Counted from the first letter of the stretch, positions 41,972 to 50,445 are shown. The stretch: DNA of 64,000 nt from Anaerolineae bacterium (GCA_022843745.1 JALHNB010000011.1:1-64000), one strand, 5' to 3'. Program-made: numbers and translations. Notes: generated by a model from the letters alone, not told the origin.

Positions 41972-42953
41972 AGTTAAAAATTTAACAAAAATTTATGGCA
42001 GTGGATTCATTACCAAAACGCACGCCGCCGCGCTGGACAATTTCTCGATGCTCATCGAAGGCCAAACGCCGCAGATCACAACCATCGCGGGTGAAAGTGG
42101 CAGCGGCAAAACCACACTGGCGAATCTGGTGCTGGGCTTTCTGAGTCCTACTACGGGCGAGATTCTCTATCGCGGCAAAAACATCTGGAAAATGTCACGT
42201 TCGGAGCGCTTCACGTTTCGGCGCGAGGTGCAAGCCATTTTTCAAGACCCCTATGGGACGTATAACCCGTTTTACCGCGTCGATACTGTGTTTAACACCG
42301 TCATCGGCAAATTTAAACTGGCGCACAGCCGTGCAGAGGCGCGAAAAATCACCGAAAACGCGCTGGAAGTCGTTGGCTTGCGCCCGAATGAAATCCTCGG
42401 AAAGTTCCCGCATCAACTCAGCGGTGGTCAGCGTCAGCGTATCATGATCGCCCGCGCGTTCCTGCTCAAGCCGCGTCTGATCGTGGCGGACGAGCCGGTT
42501 TCGATGATTGATGCTTCGCTGCAAGGGCGTATTCTGGATATTTTCCAGCAGATCAAGGCCGATTTTAATATCTCGTTCCTGTATATCACGCACGATCTGT
42601 CAACAGCGTATCAGATCAGCGACGATATTTTCGTGCTGTATCGCGGTTCGGTGATGGAGCGCGGCGATATTGATGGGATTATTCAGAATCCGCAGCATCC
42701 CTACACGCAACTGCTCATCAACTCGATCCCTGTGCCAGACCCGGATATTCGCTGGGAAGGCCGTCTGAAATCATCTACCGCTGGAAAACCGCAAACAATA
42801 TCCGATACGGGCTGCAAATTCGCCAGCCGATGCCCGCATGTGATGCCAAGATGCGTTGAAAAACTGCCGCCGGAATATCAGGTGGCTCAGAATCAATTCG
42901 CCGCCTGCTACCTGTATGATTCAGTGGGCGATGGCATGAAGGCGAAAACGTAG
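41958..42953 (+). CDS. Oligopeptide ABC transporter ATPase (OppF-like, second importer)
   Basis: The second ATPase (331 aa): Walker A GESGSGKTT, signature LSGGQRQRIMIARAF, Walker B IVADEP, H-loop THD, and the C-terminal extension CKFASRCPHVMPRC. The true start is ATG 41958, preceded by GAGGA and overlapping the previous gene by 14 bases; an upstream start in the same frame would be an artefact. Last gene of the operon. Two paralogous ATPases form the nucleotide-binding pair. Confidence 0.93.
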   Translation: MSLFEVKNLTKIYGSGFITKTHAAALDNFSMLIEGQTPQITTIAGESGSGKTTLANLVLGFLSPTTGEILYRGKNIWKMSRSERFTFRREVQAIFQDPYGTYNPFYRVDTVFNTVIGKFKLAHSRAEARKITENALEVVGLRPNEILGKFPHQLSGGQRQRIMIARAFLLKPRLIVADEPVSMIDASLQGRILDIFQQIKADFNISFLYITHDLSTAYQISDDIFVLYRGSVMERGDIDGIIQNPQHPYTQLLINSIPVPDPDIRWEGRLKSSTAGKPQTISDTGCKFASRCPHVMPRCVEKLPPEYQVAQNQFAACYLYDSVGDGMKAKT

Positions 42954-43015
42954 GGGTTTGCGGCTGTACGGGCGCACCTGCCGTGATAGAGATACGAGGG
43001 TAGCGTTGGTAGTAA

Positions 43016-43165
43016 GGCTTACCCCTCCCTAAATCCCTCCCCACTTCGCTTCGCTCGTAGAGAGGGACTTAAATGACAGGACTCCCCTCTCCATGAGCTT
43101 GCGAAATGGGGAGGGGCTAGGGGGAGGGGTTCTTAATAATACCCTTATTTCAACATGCTCTCAGA
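43016..43165. repeat. MITE-like long palindrome, copy C
   Basis: Third copy: ACCCCTCCCTAAATCCCTC at the left, GGGGAGGGGCTAGGGGGAGG at the right, then TTTCAACATGCTCTCAGACC. The centre differs slightly from copies A and B (AAATGACAGGACT in place of AAAACGCTAGACT). Confidence 0.85.
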
Positions 43166-43209
43166 CCTGCCGAGTCGCCCTACAAAGACACCGCAAATGA
43201 TTTCTGGGG

Positions 43210-44199
43210 TTATCCCGCCACCGCCCACAGCTTGAGAGTCGAGCTGTAGTCGCTGACCGTCGCCAGAAGTGTCCCATCGGGGCTGAAGGCGACGTTGTTG
43301 GTATCCTCTATTTTGAACAGTTCCTCACCTGTCGCCACGTTGTAAATGGTGGTGCTGTAAGGGCCTGTCGCAAACAGCGTATTGTCGGGACTAAAAGCGC
43401 CTCGGCCACAACTCGCGTTCGACATGGTGAGGACGACTTCACCCGTTTCCGCATCCCAGATGTCCACGCCATCATTGCTGTTACAACCCGCAATCAGTGT
43501 GCTATCTGCGCTAAAGATCGGGTCTTCATAGGCGAGAGATGGGCTTTCGAGCGTCAGTCGTATCTCTGTGGTAGCAATATCCCAGAGTTCAATTTTGGTA
43601 TTCGCATCGCCGATGGCAATCGTTTCGTTATCCGCGCTAATCGCGAGGCGACCACCGTCAACGGGTATGGTGGTGACTGTTGCCCCTGTAGCCGTTTCGA
43701 TGATCCGAATGCCCTTGTCCCCATCCAGACTTATAGCAATAAGGCTGCCGTCAGGGCTAAGAATTGCGCCATAGGCGTTGTTGGTTGATTCTTCAGGGAT
43801 GACTGCTGGTAACTCTTCCCCTGTCGTCACATCCCACGAGCTTATATCGTCGAGGTAGCTGGTGGTAACTGCCGCCAGCGCTTTGCCATCGTCCATAAAA
43901 ACCAGCCAAACGGGAAAGCTTATGCCGGGTATGGTCAGCACAACTTCATTGCTGGTCACATCGAGGAGTTGGATTGCGCTATCCTGATTGAATGCCAGCA
44001 GTTGGTTATCCGGGCTAAACGTAAGCCCTTCAGAACGCATGTATTTATCCGCTTCAGCGATCTCTACAATCGGCTCAAGATTTGCAGCGTTGTCAACCGT
44101 AATCACCGGATGATCTGTCACATCTTGCGCAAAAACAGCGCCACCCATTCCTAAAAACAAAACCGAGCAATAGAGAACAGACAGGTATTTGCCAAACAT
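43210..44199 (-). CDS. Secreted WD40-type beta-propeller protein
   Basis: A secreted propeller of 329 aa. Signal peptide MFGKYLSVLYCSVLFLGMGG up to AVFAQ, then seven repeats of WD40-like blades (LTFSPDNQLLAFNQDSAIQL, ILSPDGSLIAISLDG, LAISADNETIAIGDA, FSPDNTLFATGPYST, VAFSPDGTLLATVSDYSS). GAGGAG on the minus strand, seven bases before ATG 44199, fixes the start; the ATG at 44217 overlaps that site. No enzyme domain. The family mediates protein-protein contacts; the partner is unknown. Confidence 0.85.
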   Translation of the reverse strand: MFGKYLSVLYCSVLFLGMGGAVFAQDVTDHPVITVDNAANLEPIVEIAEADKYMRSEGLTFSPDNQLLAFNQDSAIQLLDVTSNEVVLTIPGISFPVWLVFMDDGKALAAVTTSYLDDISSWDVTTGEELPAVIPEESTNNAYGAILSPDGSLIAISLDGDKGIRIIETATGATVTTIPVDGGRLAISADNETIAIGDANTKIELWDIATTEIRLTLESPSLAYEDPIFSADSTLIAGCNSNDGVDIWDAETGEVVLTMSNASCGRGAFSPDNTLFATGPYSTTIYNVATGEELFKIEDTNNVAFSPDGTLLATVSDYSSTLKLWAVAG

Positions 44200-44294
44200 A
44201 CGCTTTCTCCTCAACATGTGTAAAACCGAAGGGGTTGATGTGGAAGTATCTGTTTATAAATTATAACAGTTTAGCGTAGGCGGCACAAAACGGT

Positions 44295-44597
44295 TTAGCG
44301 CTCAAGCTGGTAAATGGGGTGGTTGTTCTCGATCAATGCTTCAAAGTGCGCGATTTCGTCCCGCTCCAGCAGGCGTGTATTGACAATATGCGCCACTGTT
44401 GTTTCTGTCGAAGGGTGACGCACAACTCTGAATGTGCTGACATGCCATTTGCCACTGTATCCAGCGGGAGAGTAGACAACCGAGTATTCTGCTTTGGCGG
44501 GCAGAGTCTTGATATTCTTACCCTTCGCGAAGTAAAACAGGTACGCTCCGACACCGCGCCGCTCGATTTTGTCCGGCAGACTATTTCGTAAAGTCAC
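44295..44597 (-). CDS. Hypothetical protein (100 aa)
   Basis: Not recognised. A small soluble, mixed alpha-beta-looking protein with a positive N-terminus (DKIERRGVGAYLFYFAKGKN), a central VVYSPAGYSGKWHVSTF, and a helical C-terminal part (LLERDEIAHFEALIENN). No membrane segment or metal motif. The start is GTG 44597. It lies between the propeller and the FHA genes on the same strand (50 bases from the FHA gene), so it may belong to their transcription unit. Confidence 0.5.
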   Translation of the reverse strand: MTLRNSLPDKIERRGVGAYLFYFAKGKNIKTLPAKAEYSVVYSPAGYSGKWHVSTFRVVRHPSTETTVAHIVNTRLLERDEIAHFEALIENNHPIYQLER

Positions 44598-44647
44598 GAT
44601 GATTTTCTCTTTCTCTCTGGCGAGTAAACTCCGTCGGGACGCAATGG

Positions 44648-45004
44648 CTATGTGAGTGATTCGGTCTGTGGAGAGTGAGTCATCTGGATCGTTAAGGTCA
44701 GAAATCCAACGCGGATCATATCACCGTCTTTCAACCGACGCGGTTGAGACGGAAAAACCTGCAACTCATTGACGTATGTACCGTTGTGGCTTCCCAGATC
44801 AGTGATCTGGACCATATTGTGACGATACGAAAGCGCGGCATGGTTACGCGATACGCCATGTTCCAGCGCTTTATGTGGCCCCAGGTCAATCGCAGGTGCT
44901 ACACCTGTGTCAGGATCGAATCGCCCGATCACCAACTTATCCGGTGCGTGAATGTCAGAAATGAAGGCTTTCCTATCCCCATTCAGGGCGATCTCTATTT
45001 TCAT
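44648..45004 (-). CDS. FHA-domain protein
   Basis: A single FHA domain of 118 aa that recognises phosphothreonine peptides. The hallmarks VIGRFD (residue ~27), GVSRNHAALSY (SxxH pair near 53) and DLGSHNGTYVNE (NG pair near 75) are all present, followed by LKDGDMIRVGFLTLTIQ. No other domain. No Ser/Thr kinase gene lies in the window, so the phosphorylated partner is unknown. ATG 45004. Confidence 0.9.
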   Translation of the reverse strand: MKIEIALNGDRKAFISDIHAPDKLVIGRFDPDTGVAPAIDLGPHKALEHGVSRNHAALSYRHNMVQITDLGSHNGTYVNELQVFPSQPRRLKDGDMIRVGFLTLTIQMTHSPQTESLT

Positions 45005-45407
45005 GAGGTAATCAATTCTCCGTTGATTCTTATTGCTTGTCTTGTCAGATTGCTTGTTTTGTCAGAGCAAGTAGTTCTTTATGCTTGTCTTGTTTCAGAA
45101 TACTCTGGCAATAGGCATAAACTCGTTGAGTATTTGTGAATTTTTCAGTATAAACAGCGTCCGACTTGCGCAGTGGATTAAAAGCAGCCAAAATTCATGC
45201 GCTGGTTTTTGTGAGGTTGGGTCTAAATTGAAGTATATGACGAGGCGAGTTGTCGATGCAAGCTATGCCTTATTGAAGGGTATGCCGATGCGAGTCGCCC
45301 TCGCAAACCTGCCTTTCTAATCAGGCTGTTCTATGCTAACCTTGTGTGAATATAGGGATCATCTCCCTACCTGACCTTTCGAGTCCTACAAAGTCTGGAA
45401 ACCCACC
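45005..45407. other. 403-base gap without a recognisable gene
   Basis: Short frames exist (for example 45081-45320) but have no ribosome-binding site and an unconvincing sequence. CTTGTCTTGTCAGATTGCTTGTTTTGTCAGAGC near 45033-45070 is a loose internal repeat. No terminator-like hairpin is evident. Confidence 0.5.
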
Positions 45408-46157
45408 TTGACTGACGAGATCGTTTTATCCACTGCGGACGAAATCGCTAACCAGCTCCAGGAAACATCCCCTGGCCCGCGCGAGAAAATTAACCTGATG
45501 GTTGAATATGCGGGCGTGGATTTTGTGAATCGGATGATGGAAGAAACCCTCGAAATCTGTAATCTTGGCGGGATGCTGGTTGATAATGGTACACGTCGCC
45601 GTACATTGGGAGGGATATTTTTCTTCCTGGCGAAACAGCAGATGACCGATGAAGTGCGACGGAAGGTTTTTCCGCCGCTGTATCCACCCAAGGAACGTCG
45701 GCCTGGATCGGATAAACCGCAAACACCCCCTCCCCCGTCACTGCCAGAATTGATCTGGGAGGAACGCGAGGAGTTGTTAAAAGTGCTGTTGTCGGAGTCG
45801 GGCGCTGCTCAGTCGAATAAAGTCACGCTGACAGGCCGACCCCAGCGTGTTGATAATCGCAAAGATCATGTGACGTTCCGCATCACAGAAGATGGCAAAC
45901 AGCCAGCAATGCCGCGTGGTGTGCCGCGTGTGCTGGCCGGATTGGGATCGACTCCCTATACGATATACGCCGCGCCCAAACAGTGGAAAAAGGTAGAAGC
46001 TGCCTTGAGCGTTCCAGATGATGTTTTGATTATCGAAGGGACATGCGCTTATGACCCTCGTATACCCGGCATCGCGGTCTATGCCAGCACGCTGACGACA
46101 CGTGCCTTGCAGCGCGAACGCTTCGCAGAACAAAAACAGATCAATATCTCCGAATGA
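45408..46157 (+). CDS. Protein with PHAX-type RNA-binding domain
   Basis: A soluble protein of 249 aa. Residues ~10-90 match the PHAX RNA-binding domain (Pfam PF10258, known from the eukaryotic U snRNA export adaptor): INLMVEYAGVDFVNRMMEET, then GGMLVDNGTRRRTLGGIFFF with the Gly-Gly and Arg cluster that contact RNA, and DEVRRKVFP. A proline-rich linker (residues ~91-112) leads to a second ~135-residue domain with no family I recognise (KVTLTGRPQRVDNRKDHVTF, RVLAGLGSTPYTIYAAPKQW). No ATG fits; TTG 45408 is the only start upstream of the domain. The role is likely RNA binding of some structured bacterial RNA. Confidence 0.8.
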   Translation: MTDEIVLSTADEIANQLQETSPGPREKINLMVEYAGVDFVNRMMEETLEICNLGGMLVDNGTRRRTLGGIFFFLAKQQMTDEVRRKVFPPLYPPKERRPGSDKPQTPPPPSLPELIWEEREELLKVLLSESGAAQSNKVTLTGRPQRVDNRKDHVTFRITEDGKQPAMPRGVPRVLAGLGSTPYTIYAAPKQWKKVEAALSVPDDVLIIEGTCAYDPRIPGIAVYASTLTTRALQRERFAEQKQINISE

Positions 46158-46328
46158 GTGATCAGCTTGTCAGCCAGTTAGCGTCTCAGCTAAAATGTTG
46201 GTTAAGGTAATCGGCAAGCTTTTTTCCAGCTATTTCGTCGATAAACTATAAAAGCTGACCTGCTAAAAGTTGAAATGCTAAAAAGCTGAAATGCTGAGAT
46301 GCTGACCAGCTATCAAGAAAGCGAAAAT
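46158..46328. repeat. Gap with GCTGA-type simple repeats
   Basis: AAGCTGACCTGCTAAAAG, AAATGCTGAGATGCTGACCAGC and similar motifs at 46250-46315. Similar GTCTCAGC units follow the next gene at 47647-47676, so the sugar dehydrogenase gene is bracketed by them. Confidence 0.6.
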
Positions 46329-47642
46329 ATGAGCATTATACAAACACTTCTGGATCGTCTGAGCAGCCGCGAGGCAAAAATTGGCATCGTGGGGCTGGGT
46401 TACGTTGGCCTGCCGCTGGCTGTCGAATTTGCCGAGGCTGGATTCTCGGTCATCGGGTTGGATGTCACCGCCGATAAAGTGAATCAACTCAACGCCGGGA
46501 AAAGCTATATCCCGGATGTTCCGACAGAGCAGATCAAGCGGCTGGTGGACAACGGGAAGCTGTGCGCGACGACGAGCTATGACGATCTGCGCGACTCGGA
46601 CGCGATCAGCATATGTGTGCCGACACCGCTGCGCAAAACCAAAGACCCGGATATGTCTTATGTCATTCAGGCAGTCGATGGTGTGGCACGTATCTCGCAC
46701 GCCGGTCTGCTGGTCGTTCTGGAAAGCACTACCTATCCCGGCACGACTGAAGAAATTATCGTCCCGCGTCTGGTCAATAACGGCTTTAGTATTGGCGAGG
46801 ATGTGTTTGTCGCGTTTTCGCCGGAGCGCATCGACCCCGGCAACGCGCATTATGGCGTTCGCAATACGCCCAAAGTGGTCGGCGGCGTGACCCCTGCCTG
46901 TACGGAAGCGGTCAAGGCGCTGTATGGTACAGCCGTCGATACCATCGTTCCTGTCTCCTCCCCTACCGTCGCCGAGATGACGAAACTGCTGGAAAATACT
47001 TTCCGCGCGGTGAATATCGGTCTCGTCAACGAACTGGCGCTGATGTGTGATCGCCTCAAAATTGACGTGTGGGAAGTGATCGACGCCGCGAAAACCAAGC
47101 CGTTCGGATTTATGCCCTTTTATCCGGGGCCAGGTTTAGGCGGACACTGCATCCCGGTTGACCCGCATTATCTGAGCTGGAAGCTGAAAACGCTGAATTA
47201 CACGGCGCGTTTTATCGAACTTGCCAGCGAAATTAACACGTCGATGCCGCTGTATGTGCTGGACAAAATTATGAACGGCCTCAACGACGAGGGCAAAGCG
47301 GTACGCGGCTCAAAAATCGTCGTGCTGGGGGTGGCATTCAAGCGCAATGTCGATGACGTGCGCGAAAGTCCGGCGCTGGATGTGCTGACGCTGCTCCACG
47401 AAAAAGGCGCGGATGTCACCTATCACGACTCGTATGTGCCGACGTTGCGGCTCGAAGGCGAAATGACGATGACTTCGACACCCTACTCCGATGCTTTATT
47501 GGAAAGTGCCGACTGCGTGGTCATCATCACCGACCACAGCACTTTTGATTGGCAGCATGTCGTCGATCACAGCCGCTTGATTATTGATACGCGCCACGCG
47601 ACAGCTAAGAAAAGCGGGAAGGCGCGGGTGATTTCGATTTAA
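46329..47642 (+). CDS. UDP-N-acetylglucosamine/glucose-type nucleotide-sugar dehydrogenase (WbpA-like)
   Basis: An NAD-dependent four-electron UDP-sugar 6-dehydrogenase (437 aa). N-terminal Rossmann motif GIVGLGYVGLPLAVEFAEAG, central FSPERIDPGN, the catalytic-cysteine region GPGLGGHCIPVDPHYLSW and the C-terminal domain VLGVAFKRNVDDVRESPALD are in the correct order. It resembles WbpA/WecC-type enzymes, which make UDP-GlcNAcA or UDP-ManNAcA for surface polysaccharides. ATG 46329 begins where similarity begins; 46299 is in frame but less likely. The epimerase at 49310 could act in the same pathway. Confidence 0.93.
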   Translation: MSIIQTLLDRLSSREAKIGIVGLGYVGLPLAVEFAEAGFSVIGLDVTADKVNQLNAGKSYIPDVPTEQIKRLVDNGKLCATTSYDDLRDSDAISICVPTPLRKTKDPDMSYVIQAVDGVARISHAGLLVVLESTTYPGTTEEIIVPRLVNNGFSIGEDVFVAFSPERIDPGNAHYGVRNTPKVVGGVTPACTEAVKALYGTAVDTIVPVSSPTVAEMTKLLENTFRAVNIGLVNELALMCDRLKIDVWEVIDAAKTKPFGFMPFYPGPGLGGHCIPVDPHYLSWKLKTLNYTARFIELASEINTSMPLYVLDKIMNGLNDEGKAVRGSKIVVLGVAFKRNVDDVRESPALDVLTLLHEKGADVTYHDSYVPTLRLEGEMTMTSTPYSDALLESADCVVIITDHSTFDWQHVVDHSRLIIDTRHATAKKSGKARVISI

Positions 47643-47750
47643 GCGGGTCAGCGTCTCAGCGTCTCAGCTAGTCAGCTAAAGGGCGAAAATCATGTGTTTT
47701 GACGCAGGGTTGGTTCAGCTTTATACTGATGGATAGATAGTTGAGGAGAT

Positions 47751-47963
47751 ATGATCTTGAACGAGCCAGATGAACGGATCGAATTGACTGACGATCAGCT
47801 TGACGAACTCGCTGAGAAAGAATACCTGGAATACCTGAAGAAAATTGGTGCAATTCGTGAGGATGGCACGATTGATCGCTCTAAAATTAAATACCATCCT
47901 GCGCAAACTCTGGAAGAATTGGAGGCGCTGCTGTGGGCGAACGACGATCACACAGATGGTTAA
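47751..47963 (+). CDS. Antitoxin-like partner of a RelE-family toxin
   Basis: A small acidic protein of 70 aa with a high content of Glu/Asp and a helical pattern (LTDDQLDELAEKEYLEYLKKIG, then PAQTLEELEALLWANDD). It overlaps the next gene by 31 bases, the usual gene order of a type II antitoxin placed before its toxin. I do not recognise the DNA-binding family. Start ATG 47751, preceded by TTGAGGAGATATG (GAGGAG). Confidence 0.7.
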   Translation: MILNEPDERIELTDDQLDELAEKEYLEYLKKIGAIREDGTIDRSKIKYHPAQTLEELEALLWANDDHTDG

Positions 47964-48247
47964 TCGAGTGGTCTGAACAATCCCTTGAAGCGTTGGTAAA
48001 ACTGTCGTCTAAAGACCGGATGGCAGTTTTTGATTCTGTCGAACATCTGGCGAAAGCTGAAAACCCTTACAATGTGCCAGGCGTAAAGAAGCTTAAAGAT
48101 GTGCGGCTCGAAAATATGCGCCGGATTCGTGCTGGTGACTTTCGTATTATCTTCTGGCTCGACACAGGTGAAATCGTCCACCTGGAATTTACGTATAAAG
48201 GCAAGTTAAAGATTGATGGCATCTTTATTCATCATACGGGATATTGA
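47933..48247 (+). CDS. RelE/ParE-family toxin
   Basis: A type II toxin-antitoxin toxin, 104 aa, RelE/ParE fold. Recognisable: IEWSEQSLEALVKLSSKDR, LKDVRLENMRRIRAGDFRII, and EFTYKGKLKIDGIFIHH. The typical active residues of mRNA-cleaving RelE members are a basic set plus Arg near the end (here RRIRAGDFRI). It begins at GTG 47933 inside the antitoxin gene. Expected to block translation by mRNA cleavage or to target gyrase, depending on the subfamily; this is not determinable here. Confidence 0.85.
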   Translation: MGERRSHRWLIEWSEQSLEALVKLSSKDRMAVFDSVEHLAKAENPYNVPGVKKLKDVRLENMRRIRAGDFRIIFWLDTGEIVHLEFTYKGKLKIDGIFIHHTGY

Positions 48248-48345
48248 TATCACCGATATCGACCACTCTTTGGGGTCTGTTTACAGGGTCAGAGATTCGC
48301 GATACAGTGGTCATAAGCATGAGTTGAGCGAAAAGGATTGACCGT

Positions 48346-48882
48346 ATGGCGCACTCCAACAGTGTTCGAGCCGAATCTGCATCTCTGAATCGCCGCGAAT
48401 TTCTCTATTACGCTTTGGGCGGCTCGATGGTATTGGCGGCGGGCGGCGCGGGAGTTGGCTTGGTGCGGTACATCGCACCTTGGTATCCCGATCAGTATGT
48501 GACGCTTAAATCCGACGAATTACCAAGTCCAAATTCGGCGCAATTATATGACTACACCCGTTTTTACATTGCTCGTGGCGCAGATGGTTTAGGTATGTTT
48601 CGCATTGCGTGTACTTACAAAGGCTGTATTGTCAAATGGGTAAAAGTGGTTTCTCAATTCCAATGCCCATGTTGTGGTTCAAAATTTGAGATTGATGGGA
48701 CTTTTGTTGAAGGTCCTGCACGTCGTAGCCTGGATCGCTATTTCACAGATGTCACATTTGTCGATGGCACGACAGCCACAAGCAACGAAAATGGCGATCC
48801 GATTCCCCTCCTGGGTCGCGAAATCGCCAGTGTGACCGTCGATACGCGAAGGCTCATCCCCGGCCCGGCGCGAGAAACGTAG
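48346..48882 (+). CDS. Rieske-fold iron-sulfur protein with substituted ligands
   Basis: A secreted, Tat-type protein (178 aa). NRREFLYYALGG (residues 15-26) is a twin-arginine signal, followed by a transmembrane anchor. The Rieske fold is clear (GPARRSLDRY, the hinge before it, and the spacing), but the cluster motifs are C89-T-Y91-K-G-C94 and C107-P-C-C110, whereas classical Rieske proteins have CTHxGC and CPCHGS. Both histidine ligands are thus replaced, by Tyr and by Cys, while the 15-residue spacing between motifs is unchanged. No cytochrome b gene lies next to it. Confidence 0.85.
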   Translation: MAHSNSVRAESASLNRREFLYYALGGSMVLAAGGAGVGLVRYIAPWYPDQYVTLKSDELPSPNSAQLYDYTRFYIARGADGLGMFRIACTYKGCIVKWVKVVSQFQCPCCGSKFEIDGTFVEGPARRSLDRYFTDVTFVDGTTATSNENGDPIPLLGREIASVTVDTRRLIPGPARET

Positions 48883-48916
48883 CTTTAGACGATTCGGATA
48901 CGGAGGAAATTGTTCA

Positions 48917-49213
48917 ATGGATAACTTAGCTGAAATCGTCAAAAAAGTTGTATTTGCATATGCTTCTAAAGGGCCAAATATCCGCACGTTTGCGCTGGCA
49001 AACGAGGATGAAAAGGTCTACGCGGTGAATATTGTGGATACAAAGGTGCATCTGCGTCCGGCTGGTGTCATGGTCATCGCGCGGGTGGAAGGCGATACGG
49101 TCATTATCGAAGACGATTTGACGGATCGCCCACTGGTGGATGCCCTGGTTGCGGCAGGCATTCCCCGTGAAAAAATTGTCTTCGCCGACGAAATGGAAAC
49201 GCAGCCGGAATAA
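48917..49213 (+). CDS. XisI-family protein
   Basis: A small soluble protein of 98 aa of the XisI family (named after the fdxN-element excision control factor of heterocystous cyanobacteria). Pattern: VKKVVFAYASKGPN, VYAVNIVDTKVHLRPAGVMV, TDRPLVDALVAAGIPREKIVF, the last being the family hallmark. The usual partner XisH is absent nearby. GGAGG lies ~10 bases ahead of ATG 48917. Role here unknown; members are widespread in Chloroflexota and cyanobacteria without an excisable element. Confidence 0.85.
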   Translation: MDNLAEIVKKVVFAYASKGPNIRTFALANEDEKVYAVNIVDTKVHLRPAGVMVIARVEGDTVIIEDDLTDRPLVDALVAAGIPREKIVFADEMETQPE

Positions 49214-49309
49214 CGCGCGTCAGCTACGCATTGGGCAGTCGTCATTTGCAGCGCGGCGTATTTCAGGTAGGATTAGCGTCGCATATCTCGCAAAGAGGAT
49301 TTTTTACTG

Positions 49310-50287
49310 ATGTCCAATTCCCCCCTCACCTACCTCGTCACTGGCGGCGCGGGTTTTATCGGCTCCCATCTGGCTGAAGCGCTGCTCAAGGCCGGACATC
49401 GCGTCCTGGCGATTGATAACCTCTCCACCGGACGGCAAAAAAATATCGACCATTTGTACGACGAGCCTAATTTTCAATTCGTCCGTGCCAGCATCACCGA
49501 TTCGATTGTCATGGATCGCCTCGCGTCACAGTCGGATGTGATCGTACACTTGGCGGCGGCGGTGGGTGTGCGTCTGGTGGTCGAACATCCGGTACAGACG
49601 ATTGAAACGAATGTCATGGGGACGGAGAAAGTGTTGCAATCGGCGCTGCGCTACGGGCTGCGCGTCCTCCTCGCCAGCACGTCCGAAGTTTACGGCAAGG
49701 GCAGCAAAATCCCATTCAGCGAGGATGACGACGTTCTCCTGGGGCCAACCAGCAAAAGCCGCTGGGGATATGCCGCCAGCAAAATGGTCGATGAATTTCT
49801 GGGGCTGGCATATCACCTTGAATATGGGCTGCCTGTGACACCGTTTCGGCTGTTTAATACCGTTGGCGCACGCCAGACCGGACAGTATGGCATGGTGATT
49901 CCGCGCTTTGTGCGGCAGGCCTTGAACAACGAGACGATCACGGTTTACAGCGACGGTAAGATGCAGCGGACTTTTTGCGATGTGCGCGATTCAGTACGCG
50001 CAATTATTGGTTTATCACAACTTCCCACCGCTGCCGGACAGGTCTACAACATCGGCGGTACAGACGAGATTACTATGCGGGGGCTAGCCGAGCGCGTGAA
50101 AATGATGTCGGACAGCAATTCCGAAATTATCCACATCCCCTATGAAGAGGCCTACGCACCGGGCTTTGAGGATATGCAGCGTCGCGTACCAAGTATCGAG
50201 CGCATTGGCACACAGCTTGGGTGGGAACCAAGTTTCTCGCTGGACGAAATTTTGCAGAGCGTGATTGATTATGAGCGCGGGAATTAG
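49310..50287 (+). CDS. UDP-glucose 4-epimerase/NAD-dependent sugar epimerase
   Basis: An extended short-chain dehydrogenase of the sugar-epimerase type (325 aa). NAD-binding [19 protein letters not shown] at residues 11-29, the catalytic Tyr-Lys pair in [11 protein letters not shown] near residue 158, and STSEVYGKG upstream. [16 protein letters not shown] and GQVYNIGG are family features. Typical reactions include conversion of UDP-Glc to UDP-Gal or of UDP-GlcA; the exact substrate cannot be told. Could work with the UDP-sugar dehydrogenase at 46329-47642. Confidence 0.92.
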   Translation: MSNSPLTYLVTGGAGFIGSHLAEALLKAGHRVLAIDNLSTGRQKNIDHLYDEPNFQFVRASITDSIVMDRLASQSDVIVHLAAAVGVRLVVEHPVQTIETNVMGTEKVLQSALRYGLRVLLASTSEVYGKGSKIPFSEDDDVLLGPTSKSRWGYAASKMVDEFLGLAYHLEYGLPVTPFRLFNTVGARQTGQYGMVIPRFVRQALNNETITVYSDGKMQRTFCDVRDSVRAIIGLSQLPTAAGQVYNIGGTDEITMRGLAERVKMMSDSNSEIIHIPYEEAYAPGFEDMQRRVPSIERIGTQLGWEPSFSLDEILQSVIDYERGN

Positions 50288-50309
50288 CGGGGCAGCTTTT
50301 AGGACTGAG

Positions 50310-50445
50310 AAACATACAGTGCCGAGTCTAAAGTGCTGAGTGCTGAGTTTTAGAATTTGTTTGGACTCAGCACTCGGTACTCAGGACTTTGCATTTAAAC
50401 TCAGTCCCGAATTTTACTCAGCACTCGGTACTCAGCACTTTCGAC
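50310..50445. repeat. GTGCTGAG/CTCAGCAC repeat cluster
   Basis: Several copies of AGTGCTGAGTGCTGAG and its complement ACTCAGCACTCGGTACTCAG, interspersed and partly inverted (50318-50350, 50363-50385, 50420-50440). They can fold into hairpins and lie between two convergent genes. Confidence 0.75.

Noticed and set aside
45081-45320. 79-codon plus-strand frame before the PHAX-like gene
   Set aside because: Cysteine-rich nonsense sequence without start signal; better treated as spacer.
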